Below, one piece after another: positions 17,154 to 26,601 of a stretch of 64,000 nucleotides of DNA. The translations under genes and the position numbers were made by a program. The stretch comes from Lachnospiraceae bacterium (lineage in GTDB: Bacteria; Bacillota; Clostridia; Lachnospirales; Lachnospiraceae): contig CAJTIU010000010.1 of the NCBI GenBank assembly GCA_910576335.1, positions 108,009-172,008 of the forward strand. Reading direction: 5' to 3'. A model generated the notes under the pieces. It was not told the DNA's origin, searched no databases, and saw only the letters and a program-made list of their open reading frames with translations. How positions within the stretch are numbered: the stretch's first letter is position 1; each line of letters begins with the position of its first letter.

Positions 17154-18515
17154 TTAATTATCAAGAGGTTTTACCTGTAACCTGTAAATTCTTTTCAGCA
17201 GTATAGCTGAGAGGATCAGGGAAGCAACCTCTGCGATCGGGAATGCCCACCATACGGCAGACAGGCCAAACAGGGAAGCAAATGCAAAAGCAACTGGAAG
17301 CAGTACAATCAGCTGTCTTGTGGCAGAGGTAATCAGGCTGTACACACCGTTTCCAAGTGCCTGGAAGACGCTTCCTGCAATAATACAGAAGCCTGCAACC
17401 GGGAAATGGATGCTGATGATCCGCAGGGCCGGCACCCCGATGGAAAGCATATTGTCCGAGGCATCAAACAGGTTCTTAAGAAGGAAGCCTGCGCCGAACT
17501 GGAATAACAAAAGGCCCACGACCATAATGGATACAGAGATTGCTACGCTGAGACGGATTGTATCGGTAATCCTCTTTTTCTTCCTTGCGCCGTAATTATA
17601 GGCAATAATCGGCGTCATCCCGTTGTTCAGTCCGAATACGGGCATGAAGATGAAGCTCTGAAGCTTAAAGTATACACCAAATACCGCAGCCGCGGTGGAA
17701 GAGAACATAAGCAGGATCTTATTCATCCCAAAGGTCATGACAGAGCCGATGGACTGCATAACAATAGAGGGAAGCCCGACCTTGTATATGGTAAGGATCG
17801 TTCCCTTATGAGGCCTGAAATGCCGCAGGCTTACATGGATCTCCTTATTACGTGTCTGATTAAAAAATATGGAGAGACAGACAGCAATGATCTGCCCGGT
17901 TATGGTGGCAATGGCTGCCCCGGCAACCTCCAGTCTCGGGAAGCCGAATAATCCGAAGATCATGATCGGGTCAAGGACAATATTAATGATTGCTCCAAGT
18001 CCCTGTGTAACCATGTTATAAAAGGTTTTGCCCGTAGACTGCATCAGCCGTTCAAAAGTAATCTGTAAGAAAATTCCCGCACAGAAAATCGTAATGATGG
18101 ACAGATACTGTGTCCCGTATTCCACAATTTCAGGGTTATCGGTCTGCAGGGTGAAAAACAGCCGGGAGCCGAATCCTCCCAGTATGGCAAAGACAATGCA
18201 GCTTACAATTGCAAGAAACAGTCCGTTATTTGCCGCACAGTCTGCACTCTGGACGTTTTTTTCTCCCAGGCTTCTTGACAGCAATGCATTGATGCCGACA
18301 CCTGTACCAGAAGATATGGAGATCATCAGAGTCTGTACCGGGAATGCAAGAGAGACCGCAGTCAGGGCATCTTCGCTTAATTTTGCAACAAACATGCTGT
18401 CTACGATATTATAAAGTGCCTGCACAAGCATGGACAGCATCATGGGAAGCGACATGGTAATTAATAGTCTAGGGACGGGCATGATACCCATCTTATTTTC
18501 TTTTTGTTCTGACAT
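17154..18515 (-). CDS. MATE family efflux transporter
   Basis: 453 aa with about 12 membrane segments in two homologous halves: MSLPMMLSMLVQALYNIVDSMFVAKLS opens the first, and VGLPSIVMQSIGSVMTFGMNKILL the second. Family motifs include GVGINALLSRSLGEKN and GLNNGMTPIIAYNYGARKKKR. It exports cationic compounds using a Na+ or H+ gradient. On the minus strand AGGAGGAATATAT precedes the ATG. It diverges from the polysaccharide deacetylase gene over a 160-bp AT-rich spacer. Drug specificity is unknown. Confidence 0.94.
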   Translation of the reverse strand: MSEQKENKMGIMPVPRLLITMSLPMMLSMLVQALYNIVDSMFVAKLSEDALTAVSLAFPVQTLMISISSGTGVGINALLSRSLGEKNVQSADCAANNGLFLAIVSCIVFAILGGFGSRLFFTLQTDNPEIVEYGTQYLSIITIFCAGIFLQITFERLMQSTGKTFYNMVTQGLGAIINIVLDPIMIFGLFGFPRLEVAGAAIATITGQIIAVCLSIFFNQTRNKEIHVSLRHFRPHKGTILTIYKVGLPSIVMQSIGSVMTFGMNKILLMFSSTAAAVFGVYFKLQSFIFMPVFGLNNGMTPIIAYNYGARKKKRITDTIRLSVAISVSIMVVGLLLFQFGAGFLLKNLFDASDNMLSIGVPALRIISIHFPVAGFCIIAGSVFQALGNGVYSLITSATRQLIVLLPVAFAFASLFGLSAVWWAFPIAEVASLILSAILLKRIYRLQVKPLDN

Positions 18516-18676
18516 ATATATTCCTCCTGTATGATTATGTAAAATTATGATTTTAACTTAAAAGTGCAAGAGGTATTATAGCATGGAGATCATGATATTT
18601 CAATGCTAACTATCATAAACATACTTACACGGAGATTTACATATATATTAAAAAAACAATATGGCGGGTCAGACTA

Positions 18677-19426
18677 TTGAATGGGCGGAAATGGCTTCAT
18701 GAAGTGAAGATCTTATGTGGAATTTTTATGGTGATAAGCTTTTTTACAGGGTATGCTGTCTTTGGCGGCATGCCTTTTCAAGGCACATCTGCAGAAAAGG
18801 AGGGACAGAGTCAAAAGGAGAAGGAGACAGCCGGGAAGGCAGAGGCTTCAGAATCCGGTTATGACATGGAGCTGCCGAAAATAGCTATTACCTTTGACGA
18901 CGGACCCAGCGCTGCCTGTACGGGAAGGCTTTTAGACGGGCTGAAGGAGAGAAAGGTGAAAGCAACCTTTTTCCTGATTGGGGAATATGCGGCAGAAAAT
19001 AAGGAACTGGTGAAGCGCATTTATGATGAGGGTCATGTGATTGGAAATCACACTTACCACCATGTGGATATTACAAGATTATCGGACGAGGAGGCTGCAT
19101 CCGAAATTAATGAGACGGATCGGGTGATCTGTGAGGTTACCGGGGAGCATGTAAGATATGTAAGGCCGCCTTTTGGCGTATGGCAGAAGGATCTGGAGCT
19201 TGAAATGGAGGTTCTGCCAGTCATGTGGTCCGTGGATCCGCTTGACTGGACAACGGAAAATGTAGATGAAATTGTAAATAAAGTAGTGACGGAAGCCTCA
19301 GAAGGTGATATTATTCTATTGCACGACTGCTACGATTCCTCGGTAGATGCCGCTCTCAGGATTATTGACATCCTTACAAAGGAAGGGTTTGAATTCGTGA
19401 CAGTTGATGAGATGATTCTGGACTAA
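18677..19426 (+). CDS. Polysaccharide deacetylase (NodB domain)
   Basis: 249 aa, membrane-anchored or secreted. A hydrophobic segment (ILCGIFMVISFFTGYAVF) is followed by a linker, then the NodB domain from about residue 70: TFDDGPS (metal Asp), GNHTYHHVDI (His ligands), VRPPFGVW, MWSVDPLDW and ILLHDCY. These are the five CE4 motifs, so it removes acetyl groups from peptidoglycan or another envelope glycan. The start is TTG with weak GGCGGG upstream; no better in-frame start precedes the signal segment. ATG 18728 would truncate it. Confidence 0.9.
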   Translation: MNGRKWLHEVKILCGIFMVISFFTGYAVFGGMPFQGTSAEKEGQSQKEKETAGKAEASESGYDMELPKIAITFDDGPSAACTGRLLDGLKERKVKATFFLIGEYAAENKELVKRIYDEGHVIGNHTYHHVDITRLSDEEAASEINETDRVICEVTGEHVRYVRPPFGVWQKDLELEMEVLPVMWSVDPLDWTTENVDEIVNKVVTEASEGDIILLHDCYDSSVDAALRIIDILTKEGFEFVTVDEMILD

Positions 19427-19508
19427 ATTCAACTGCCTGGTTTCCTGCGGTCTGTGCAGGTACAGACATCTGAATGGTTCGTTATACTGGAAATACAAAG
19501 GAGAGGAA

Positions 19509-20240
19509 GTGGACAGGATGATGGAGCATGAATTTTCAAGAACAGAGTTTCTGATCGGGGAAGAGGGAATACGAAGGCTTAAGAGCGCTTCAGTTCTTGT
19601 GTTCGGGTTGGGAGGAGTGGGCTCCCACTGCGTTGAAGCGCTGGCAAGGTGCAGTATTGGAAAGCTGATACTGGTGGATCCGGATACGGTGTCCCTTTCG
19701 AATATAAACCGCCAGTGTGTGGCGTTCCACAGTACGGTGGGAGAGTATAAGACGGCGGTAATGAAACGGATCATCGCAGATATCAGCCCGGAGGTGGCGG
19801 TAATGACACACGAAACTTTCGTACTCCCGGACAATATAGATGAGATCTTTACAGAAAGGCCGGATTATGTGATTGATGCCGTAGATACGGTGACGGCGAA
19901 GCTAGCCATTGTACAGAAGGCAGAGGAGTATGGCGTGCCGGTGATCAGCTGCATGGGAACAGGCAATAAGCTTTACGGGGATCTTTTTGAGATTGCAGAC
20001 CTAAGTGAGACTTCCGTGTGCCCCCTCTGCCGCGTCATGCGGCGGGAACTGAAAAAAAGGGGGATAGAGCACCTGAAGGTGCTGTATTCCAAAGAGGTTC
20101 CCGTCAGTGCATCCACAGGGGGCGCCGGCAAGGATGAAAGGCAGGCGCGTCCCCTTCCGGGAAGCATCTCCTTCGTGCCGCCTGTGGCGGGGCTGCTCAT
20201 TGCAGGGGAGGCAGTCAGGGATATGATAAAGGACAAATAA
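19509..20240 (+). CDS. tcdA: tRNA threonylcarbamoyladenosine dehydratase TcdA
   Basis: 243 aa, E1/ThiF-like. VFGLGGVGSHCVEALARCSIGKLILVD is the adenylation nucleotide fold and DTVSLSNINRQ the conserved Arg loop. CPLCRVMRRELKKRGI matches the TcdA/CsdL region. It makes cyclic t6A at tRNA position 37 using ATP. AAAGGAGAGG supports GTG 19509; ATG 19518 is an alternative. It is followed by a 10-bp hairpin and rarA. Confidence 0.93.
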   Translation: MDRMMEHEFSRTEFLIGEEGIRRLKSASVLVFGLGGVGSHCVEALARCSIGKLILVDPDTVSLSNINRQCVAFHSTVGEYKTAVMKRIIADISPEVAVMTHETFVLPDNIDEIFTERPDYVIDAVDTVTAKLAIVQKAEEYGVPVISCMGTGNKLYGDLFEIADLSETSVCPLCRVMRRELKKRGIEHLKVLYSKEVPVSASTGGAGKDERQARPLPGSISFVPPVAGLLIAGEAVRDMIKDK

Positions 20241-20254
20241 GTGTAATGATACAG

Positions 20255-20283
20255 CAGGTCTGCGCATCTACTACGCAGACCTG
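20255..20283 (+). other. Perfect hairpin between tcdA and rarA
   Basis: CAGGTCTGCG (20255-20264), loop of 9, CGCAGACCTG (20274-20283). There is no T-run, so it is not a classic terminator; it may be a processing or stability hairpin. Confidence 0.6.
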
Positions 20284-20323
20284 TGAAGGTAGTAGACAGT
20301 TATCAGCAAGGAGGAAAAAGGAC

Positions 20324-21655
20324 ATGGATCTGTTTGAATATGCAAGAGAAAAAAACATGGAGCGGGAATCTCCGCTTGCGTCAAGACTCAGGCCAGCCAC
20401 GCTTGAAGAGGTAGTGGGGCAGCAGCATATTATCGGGAAGGGAAAGCTTCTCTATCGCGCAATCAAGGCGGACAAGCTAAGTTCAGTCATATTTTACGGG
20501 CCTCCCGGAACAGGGAAGACCACACTCGCTAAGGTGATCGCCCATACCACCAGTGCACAGTTTACCCAGATTAACGCCACAGTGGCGGGAAAAAAGGATA
20601 TGGAGGAAGTCGTAAAGAAGGCAAAAGACACGCTCGGCATGTATCAGAAGAGAACCATTTTATTTGTGGACGAGATCCATAGATTTAACAAGGGACAGCA
20701 GGACTATCTTCTTCCCTTTGTGGAGGACGGGACGGTCATTCTGATCGGGGCAACCACAGAGAATCCTTATTTTGAAGTGAACGGGGCGCTCATATCCCGT
20801 TCCAGCATCTTTGAACTGCATCCACTTGATCAGGAGGACATTAAGACACTTCTTAAACGGGCGGTCAGTGATGTGGAAAAGGGAATGGGAAGCTATCAGG
20901 CGGTGATCGAGGAGGATGCCCTGGAGTTCCTTTCGGATATTTCAGGCGGTGATGCAAGAAATGCCCTGAATGCCCTTGAACTGGGAGTACTTACGACAGA
21001 GCGGAGCGCTGACGGGAAAATTCATATTACCCTTGATGTCGCATCGGAGTGTATTCAGAAGCGGGTGGTCCGCTACGATAAGACAGGGGACAACCACTAT
21101 GATACGATTTCCGCATTCATCAAGAGCATGCGGGGTTCTGACCCGGATGCGGCGGTATATTATCTGGCAAAGATGCTCTACGCGGGGGAGGATGTCAAGT
21201 TTATCTCCAGGCGGATTATGATCTGCGCCGCCGAGGATGTGGGGAACGCAGATCCTATGGCGCTGACGGTGGCGGTATCCGCGGCTCAGGCGGTGGAGCG
21301 GATCGGGATGCCGGAGGCGCAGATCATCCTCTCCCAGGCAGTACTTTATGTGGCATCTGCCCCCAAGAGCAATTCGGCGGTAAATGCCATTAGTTCCGCC
21401 ATGGGGAATGTAAAGAGCAGGAGAACAACTGTCCCTGCCCATCTTCAGGACGCCCACTATAAAGGAGCCGGAAAGCTTGGACATGGCGCGGGGTATAAAT
21501 ATGCCCATGATTATCCGAACCACTATGTGCAGCAGCAGTATCTGCCGGAGGAGATCAGAGGGGAAGTCTTCTATGAACCCGGCGATAATGGAAAAGAAAA
21601 AGAGATTAAGGAATGGCTTAAGTTTATCAGGAAAGAGGGAGGACAAACGCTTTGA
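20324..21655 (+). CDS. rarA: Replication-associated recombination protein RarA (MgsA)
   Basis: 443-aa AAA+ ATPase of the clamp-loader clade that acts at stalled forks. Walker A is GPPGTGKTTLAK, Walker B ILFVDEIHRFNKGQQD, sensor 1 IGATTENPYFEV, and the C-terminal tetramerisation domain contains RRIMICAAEDVGNADPMAL and GAGYKYAHDYPNHY. ATG 20324 follows AAGGAGG and gives MDLFEYAREKNMERESPLASR, the usual N-terminus; an upstream in-frame ATG at 20246 would add a non-homologous stretch. It overlaps the next gene by 4 bp. Confidence 0.96.
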   Translation: MDLFEYAREKNMERESPLASRLRPATLEEVVGQQHIIGKGKLLYRAIKADKLSSVIFYGPPGTGKTTLAKVIAHTTSAQFTQINATVAGKKDMEEVVKKAKDTLGMYQKRTILFVDEIHRFNKGQQDYLLPFVEDGTVILIGATTENPYFEVNGALISRSSIFELHPLDQEDIKTLLKRAVSDVEKGMGSYQAVIEEDALEFLSDISGGDARNALNALELGVLTTERSADGKIHITLDVASECIQKRVVRYDKTGDNHYDTISAFIKSMRGSDPDAAVYYLAKMLYAGEDVKFISRRIMICAAEDVGNADPMALTVAVSAAQAVERIGMPEAQIILSQAVLYVASAPKSNSAVNAISSAMGNVKSRRTTVPAHLQDAHYKGAGKLGHGAGYKYAHDYPNHYVQQQYLPEEIRGEVFYEPGDNGKEKEIKEWLKFIRKEGGQTL

Positions 21656-23472
21656 AGGAACTGAAGAAGGAGCTGCGTGTACAGAGCCGGAGAGTCTATG
21701 GCATTGCATTTCTCGCGGCGGCAGGCTTTAACCAGCTTGTGTGGCTGCTTTATGACCTGTTCACAGCTCCATGGTATGCTGTACTGATGCTTCTCACCCT
21801 GGCGGTGATATCTGCCGGCATCATTATCCTGTGCAGGAAAGTTGCGGCGGAGGAAAGAGCATGGGCGGCGGAGGACTGCGGTGAGGAGGCAGTCTGGTAT
21901 TTTCGCACCATGTCAGAGAGATATGCAAAAAGGACCATAAACGGGACAGCTCTTTTCTTTGCGGCATGTTCCTTTTTCCTGGCAGCGGAGGTTATCTTTG
22001 CCTTCCAGGGAAATTCCAAGCCGGCGGAAATTGCAGAAAATATCTTTGCTAATATGCTGGTCATTCAGGCTCCGCTTTTTCTCTGTGTGAAAAATCTGTT
22101 ACTGTCTGGAGTCCTGCGGAAAAGATGCGGCTATCCGGAAAAAGGGATCTACCAAAGGCACCTGAAGGGAGTGGCGCTCTTTTCAGGTGTTTACTGGCTG
22201 GCCGTTCTTCTGACAGTGTATCTTTTTATTGACCATATTTCCCGTCCGGTTAATGTCATGCTTGTGACAGGGGTGTTTTTTGCAGGACTGATCCTGCTTT
22301 ACAATTTAAAGCTTCGAAAAAAATTTATAACCGCCAATATCGTCATAAACAGGCGCAGGATTGCGGTATTTCTTCTGATGGCTGTGTGCATTTCGGGATA
22401 TCAGTTTTTAACCAGGGATACCTGGTATACCCAGACCTATATTAACTCGATTCCAATTGTCGGCGACCATGGAGATCCGGTTGTCTATGATGAAAGAACC
22501 GGGGTGTACACCATCACATCCTCCACGGATGATTTCAGGATCCTTCATCTGACGGATATCCATCTCGGCGGTAGTCTCTATTCCTACCAGAAGGATATGA
22601 AGGCGCTTAGGGCCTGCTATGCGGAGATTGAGCATACGAAGCCGGATCTTGTGGTGGTGACCGGAGATCTTACTTTTCCCATGGGGATTATGTCCCTGTC
22701 TCTGAATAACTCGGCTCCAGTGGGGCAGTTTGCGGCATTTATGAGAAATATCGGAATCCCCTGGTGCTTTACTTACGGAAACCATGATACAGAAGGCATG
22801 GCTGTTATGTCAAAGTCAGATTTGAATGACCTGTACAAATCTCTTTCCTTTAAGACTTCCGGAACCCTTTTATATCCTTATGTACAGCCTGCCATTACGG
22901 GGAGGAATAACCAGCTGATCAAGGTGAGAAACAGTGACGGGACGCTTAATACCGCCCTTTTCCTCATAGATTCCAATAGCTATACAGGAGAGGGGATTAA
23001 TGTGTATGATTATATTCACGATGACCAGGTGGACTGGTACGCAGAAGAGGTGAAACGGATGAACATGGAAGAGGGACATACCGTGAATTCCATGGTGTTT
23101 TTCCATATCCCTCTAAAGGAGTACCGCACAGCCTATGAGCTCTATGAAGAGGGCAGCAGCGAAGTGACATATTTTTTCGGGGAAAACGGGGAGAAAATGA
23201 TCGACAAGGTGTGCTGCTCCGATTATCCGAGCAGTCTGTTTGACCGTATGGTGGAACTTGGGAGCACGAAGGCGGTCTTCTGCGGGCATGACCATTATAA
23301 CAATATGTCCCTGGAGTACAAAGGGATAAGGCTGACCTACGGCATGAGCATTGATTACCTTGCCATGCCGGGCATTGAGGATGACACAGAGCAGAGAGGG
23401 GCAGAACTAATTACGCTCCACAGGAACGGATCCTGGGATCTCAGGCAGATTCCCTTAGTGGAAATTGAGTAG
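21652..23472 (+). CDS. Membrane-anchored metallophosphoesterase
   Basis: 606 aa. The N-terminal third has about six hydrophobic segments (roughly 20-60, 95-150, 175-220, 240-255). The C-terminal part is a calcineurin-like phosphoesterase: ILHLTDIHLGG, VVVTGDLTFP, TYGNHDTE, VFFHIPLKEY and VFCGHDHYNN, all five metal motifs. The start is TTG overlapping the rarA stop, with GAGGGAGGA upstream. The catalytic domain is predicted outside the cell. The substrate is unknown. The transcript ends at palindrome copy 4. Confidence 0.88.
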   Translation: MKELKKELRVQSRRVYGIAFLAAAGFNQLVWLLYDLFTAPWYAVLMLLTLAVISAGIIILCRKVAAEERAWAAEDCGEEAVWYFRTMSERYAKRTINGTALFFAACSFFLAAEVIFAFQGNSKPAEIAENIFANMLVIQAPLFLCVKNLLLSGVLRKRCGYPEKGIYQRHLKGVALFSGVYWLAVLLTVYLFIDHISRPVNVMLVTGVFFAGLILLYNLKLRKKFITANIVINRRRIAVFLLMAVCISGYQFLTRDTWYTQTYINSIPIVGDHGDPVVYDERTGVYTITSSTDDFRILHLTDIHLGGSLYSYQKDMKALRACYAEIEHTKPDLVVVTGDLTFPMGIMSLSLNNSAPVGQFAAFMRNIGIPWCFTYGNHDTEGMAVMSKSDLNDLYKSLSFKTSGTLLYPYVQPAITGRNNQLIKVRNSDGTLNTALFLIDSNSYTGEGINVYDYIHDDQVDWYAEEVKRMNMEEGHTVNSMVFFHIPLKEYRTAYELYEEGSSEVTYFFGENGEKMIDKVCCSDYPSSLFDRMVELGSTKAVFCGHDHYNNMSLEYKGIRLTYGMSIDYLAMPGIEDDTEQRGAELITLHRNGSWDLRQIPLVEIE

Positions 23473-23479
23473 CAGACAG

Positions 23480-23517
23480 ATGGGGACGGGGCATTTTTAA
23501 AAATGCCCCGTCCCCAT
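23480..23517. repeat. GGGGACGGGG palindrome copy 4, bidirectional terminator position
   Basis: Perfect 38-nt palindrome ATGGGGACGGGGCATTTTT / reverse complement. It lies between the 3' ends of convergent genes (stops at 23472 and 23520), so it can serve both. The CATTTTTAAAAATG centre is shared with copies 5 and 6. Confidence 0.88.
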
Positions 23518-23519
23518 TA

Positions 23520-25070
23520 TCATCTTACTTTCAAATCTTCTGCTCTTGCCGCAATAGAAGCCCCCGGTACGGAGAAGGAGGGCATTCCGTCCGGATTCCA
23601 GAAGACTTTTCCGATATATGCATTCCGCCCCGCATCATAAAGGGGCTGGTAATCATCTTCACCAAGATAGCGTTCCTCCTGGCGGCAGTGATAAATGATC
23701 AGATCCTCGCTGTCATCATCCGAGCGTGTAAAGCTGTTGTGGCCGGGGCCGTAGTATCCGGTAGTGGGACTGCTCTGGAATACGGGGTAAGGGCATTTTG
23801 TCCAGGAGGCGGCATTCAGAAGGTCTGCTGTCTCCTCTGCGTACAAAAGCCCCATACAGTACATGGCATCTGTCCCGCTGGCGGAAAAGGTTACAAAGAT
23901 TTTACCGCCATGCTTTAACACCGCCGGGCCTTCATTGACCGGGAATCCGTGCAGCTCCCAGCTGTATTCCGGGCGGGTAAGCTTTACAGCCGGAGTGCAG
24001 ATGGTCCAGGGGTTTTCAAGCCTGGCGATGAAGATATCGGATATATTATCCGTCTTCTGCGCCCACAGAAAATAGTCCTGTCCGTTATGACAGAGATAGG
24101 TGTGGTCCAGGGAAAAATCCGTAAAGGCAATATCGCCCTCTACAGTAGTCCTGACCGGTCCTTTCTCCACCCAGTTATCCTTCATGGGATCCGGCCCGGT
24201 GCACGCAAGGCAGTGCGGGCGGATCCGCCAGGACGACGTGTCAGAGATGCTGGCAGTATAGTACACATACCAGCCCCCATTTATAAAATGAATCTCCGGG
24301 GCCCACAGATGGGGACTTTTCAGAAAGCCGTCTGCTCCTTCTAACGGAGCTTTTTCATAAATAATCTTCTCCGTGTACCGTCCGGAATTATCCGTTAGTC
24401 CCTCTAAGGTATCCGCACAGCGCAGAATCAGATACAGATACTGGTATCTCCCGTCAAGGTTGTGTCCGGCATCTGTGTGTGAGCCTATGAAATAATATTT
24501 TCCGTCAGTATGCTTGTATATATAAGGATCCGCCCGGTGGCTGGCCAGGGGCGCAGCACAGTCCGGCGTCTGTATAAAGCCTGTCATGCGGGGGTTTTTC
24601 TTACTGCCCTTTCCGGCCTCCCAGGTTTCATCTGGTTTCCATATAAGAGGGCGTTCCTCTGTCATGCCATTTGTATAGGTGACTGTAATTTTCTCCGGAA
24701 GCCTGCCAGAATCCCCCGGAAGGTCAATGTCTTCCCTGGAGGCCAGGACAATCGGCTCAGGAGCGCCGTACCGCGCCTGAAGCGTCCTGATAATGGAAAG
24801 TGGAAGGGTAATGACCGGATGGCGCGGGGAAGCAAGCTCTTCCTTATGGGAAAGAACTTCTCCGGGCAGGGCTGAGACCTCAATGCGGCATCCGCCGTTT
24901 AACCGGTACCAGTGGGTACGGCTGTAGCTGTATTCCAGGTAAAAAAATCCATCCGCCGGGGGTTCCCACGTTGCCGTGTAAGACCGCAGATATGCAGAAG
25001 TCTGCGATTTTCTGCACAAAAAATCTGCCTCAGGAAGCTGATACATTGGTTTCTTATAATCAGATATCAT
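23520..25070 (-). CDS. Glycoside hydrolase family 43 protein, arabinan-type
   Basis: 516 aa. A non-catalytic N-terminal region of about 170 residues (with TYTNGMTEERPLIWKPDETW, an Ig-like bacterial pattern) precedes a five-bladed propeller: HRADPYIYKHTDGKYYFIG (catalytic base Asp), SPHLWAPEIHFINGGWYVYYTA and LHGFPVNEGPAVLKHGGKIFVTFSA (general acid Glu). No signal peptide, so it acts in the cytosol, probably on imported arabino-oligosaccharides. On the minus strand AAAGGAG is 6 nt before ATG 25070 and lies inside a longer ORF starting at 25088, so 25070 is preferred. It is divergent from the LacI regulator. Confidence 0.9.
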   Translation of the reverse strand: MISDYKKPMYQLPEADFLCRKSQTSAYLRSYTATWEPPADGFFYLEYSYSRTHWYRLNGGCRIEVSALPGEVLSHKEELASPRHPVITLPLSIIRTLQARYGAPEPIVLASREDIDLPGDSGRLPEKITVTYTNGMTEERPLIWKPDETWEAGKGSKKNPRMTGFIQTPDCAAPLASHRADPYIYKHTDGKYYFIGSHTDAGHNLDGRYQYLYLILRCADTLEGLTDNSGRYTEKIIYEKAPLEGADGFLKSPHLWAPEIHFINGGWYVYYTASISDTSSWRIRPHCLACTGPDPMKDNWVEKGPVRTTVEGDIAFTDFSLDHTYLCHNGQDYFLWAQKTDNISDIFIARLENPWTICTPAVKLTRPEYSWELHGFPVNEGPAVLKHGGKIFVTFSASGTDAMYCMGLLYAEETADLLNAASWTKCPYPVFQSSPTTGYYGPGHNSFTRSDDDSEDLIIYHCRQEERYLGEDDYQPLYDAGRNAYIGKVFWNPDGMPSFSVPGASIAARAEDLKVR

Positions 25071-25143
25071 AATCTTCTCCTTTGGCATCTGTTTAATGAA
25101 TGAAAACTAAGAACGATAAATATGATAACATATAAATCCCCAG

Positions 25144-25173
25144 TTGACAAGTAAAAGTAGAATGGAATAAGAT
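25144..25173 (+). promoter_or_regulatory. Promoter of the lacI-type regulator
   Basis: TTGACA (25144-25149), 18 bp, TAAGAT (25168-25173). It lies in the 170-bp spacer divergent from the GH43 gene. No copy of the TTAAACGTTTAA operator is visible here, so autoregulation through that site is not supported. Confidence 0.55.
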
Positions 25174-25240
25174 ATAAATATTAAGTCTGTTTTAAGCCCT
25201 TATGCGGTTATAGACAACAGCAGGGATGGAGAAGAGAGAG

Positions 25241-26296
25241 ATGGCTACAATTAAGGAAATTGCACGCGAGTGCGGCGTATCGGTTGCGACGGTGTCGAAT
25301 ATTCTGAATCATAAGCCGGGTGCGAGTGATGAGACGAGGAAGAGGGTGATGGAGAAGGTAAAAGAGCTGAATTATCATCCGAATACGATTGCGAGGAACC
25401 TGAAGACGAAGAACTCACGGAGCATCGGTGTCATTGTGGAGGATATGACAATATTCAGTATTCCGGATATTGTAGACGGCATTACAGAACACTGTGAGGA
25501 GGAGAAGTACCAGATTCTCCTGATTAATCTGCGTTTATATAAAAAGTATAACGACACGTATTACCACAGAGATGATTTTTATCCCATTGTGAGGGATGAG
25601 ATTGGGGAGCTGATTGCAAAGCAGGTGGAGGGGATTATCTACGTAGCGGCCCATGAAAGGACGCTTAAGTGTATTCCGGAAACCCTTCCGGTTCCGGCGG
25701 TGATGGCATACGGGTATACAAGGAGCGCCAAGGTGCCTTCGGTTGTGGTGGACGATGAGGACGGCGCATATCAGATTGTGCAGCATATGATAGATCAGGG
25801 GCACAGGAGGATCGGTGTGATTACCGGAAAGCGGGACAGCCCCCATATGCAGGACCGTCTGCTTGGATATCAGAGGGCGCTCTTTGAGAACCAGATCCTT
25901 TATAATCCAGAGTATATCTGTACCGGGGACTGGTTCAGGGACAGTGGGTACGCCGGGACGGATCTGCTTCTTAAGAAGAATGTAACGGCTATTTTCTGTA
26001 TGAATGACCTGATGGCCGGCGGGGTGTATGACCGCCTTGAAGAGCTTAATCTCAGGCCAGGCCGGGACATTTCGGTGGCAGGGTATGATAACAGGGAGCT
26101 GTCGGGATATTATAAGCCCCCTCTTTCAACAATTACGCTGCCTCTTCATGATATAGGGTATGAGGCCAGTGAGATTATCATCAGAATGCTCCGCAGGGAA
26201 GAGCTGGGGCTTCAGGACAATATCAGGAAAGTAAAATGTTATCCGCTCATCAGAAAATCTGTTTCAGCCATTCAGAAGAGCGGAACAGCCGTATAG
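25241..26296 (+). CDS. LacI family transcriptional regulator of the arabinan cluster
   Basis: 351 aa. The N-terminal HTH and hinge helix are ATIKEIARECGVSVATVSNILNHKPGA and LNYHPNTIARNLKTKNSRSIGVIV. The periplasmic-binding-like sugar domain follows (IDQGHRRIGVITG, DLMAGGVYDRL, VAGYDNRELS). GGAG lies 9 nt before ATG 25241; an in-frame ATG at 25226 has no site. Two TTAAACG-type dyads flank the promoter of the GH127-ABC-GH51 operon downstream, consistent with this protein as its repressor. The inducer is probably an arabinoside (inferred). Confidence 0.93.
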   Translation: MATIKEIARECGVSVATVSNILNHKPGASDETRKRVMEKVKELNYHPNTIARNLKTKNSRSIGVIVEDMTIFSIPDIVDGITEHCEEEKYQILLINLRLYKKYNDTYYHRDDFYPIVRDEIGELIAKQVEGIIYVAAHERTLKCIPETLPVPAVMAYGYTRSAKVPSVVVDDEDGAYQIVQHMIDQGHRRIGVITGKRDSPHMQDRLLGYQRALFENQILYNPEYICTGDWFRDSGYAGTDLLLKKNVTAIFCMNDLMAGGVYDRLEELNLRPGRDISVAGYDNRELSGYYKPPLSTITLPLHDIGYEASEIIIRMLRREELGLQDNIRKVKCYPLIRKSVSAIQKSGTAV

Positions 26297-26310
26297 GCTG
26301 AAAATTTTAA

Positions 26311-26340
26311 CGAAAAAAGCTGCCATCGGCAGTTTTTTCG
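26311..26340. terminator. Terminator of the lacI-type gene
   Basis: CGAAAAAAGCTGCC, loop ATC, GGCAGTTTTTTCG: a short GC stem with flanking A and T tracts, workable on either strand. Confidence 0.85.
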
Positions 26341-26354
26341 CATATAACAACAAA

Positions 26355-26401
26355 AAAACAGGCGCTTTGAGCGGCGAAAAAGCCCTCAAAGTGCCTGTTT
26401 T
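26355..26401. terminator. Second, longer terminator hairpin
   Basis: AAAACAGGCGCTTTGAG (26355-26371) pairs with CTCAAAGTGCCTGTTTT (26385-26401) with one G-T position, loop of 13 nt. It insulates the arabinoside operon promoter from the regulator gene. Confidence 0.8.
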
Positions 26402-26419
26402 ATAGGATTGTTGTACAAA

Positions 26420-26584
26420 TTGCACAATATTAAACGTTTAATTTTTACTTGCAATTGTGCAAAGAATGTGGTATAAAGATAATAAAGAACAAAAAACACC
26501 GTAATAAGCAAAAAAATAATTTAGAAAGAGCATCTGTTTGAAAATAAGAGCGCATTTTTTATGAAATACATATTAAACGATTAA
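26420..26584 (+). promoter_or_regulatory. Arabinoside operon promoter with two LacI-type operators
   Basis: TTGCAA (26449-26454), 17 bp, TATAAA (26472-26477). Operator 1, ATTAAACGTTTAAT (26429-26442), is a perfect palindrome just upstream of the -35 with the central CG of LacI-family sites. Operator 2, TTAAACGATTAA (26573-26584), lies 9-17 nt upstream of the GH127 ribosome site and start. A further inverted pair TTGCACAAT (26420-26428) / ATTGTGCAA (26454-26462) brackets operator 1. Two sites about 143 bp apart would allow looping. Confidence 0.75.
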
Positions 26585-26601
26585 CCGAAAGGAGGTGCAA
26601 C

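Noticed and set aside
16979..17206. 75-aa open frame after the GNAT gene
   Set aside because: It spans the terminator hairpin and the 3' end of the convergent MATE gene; no ribosome site and no similarity.
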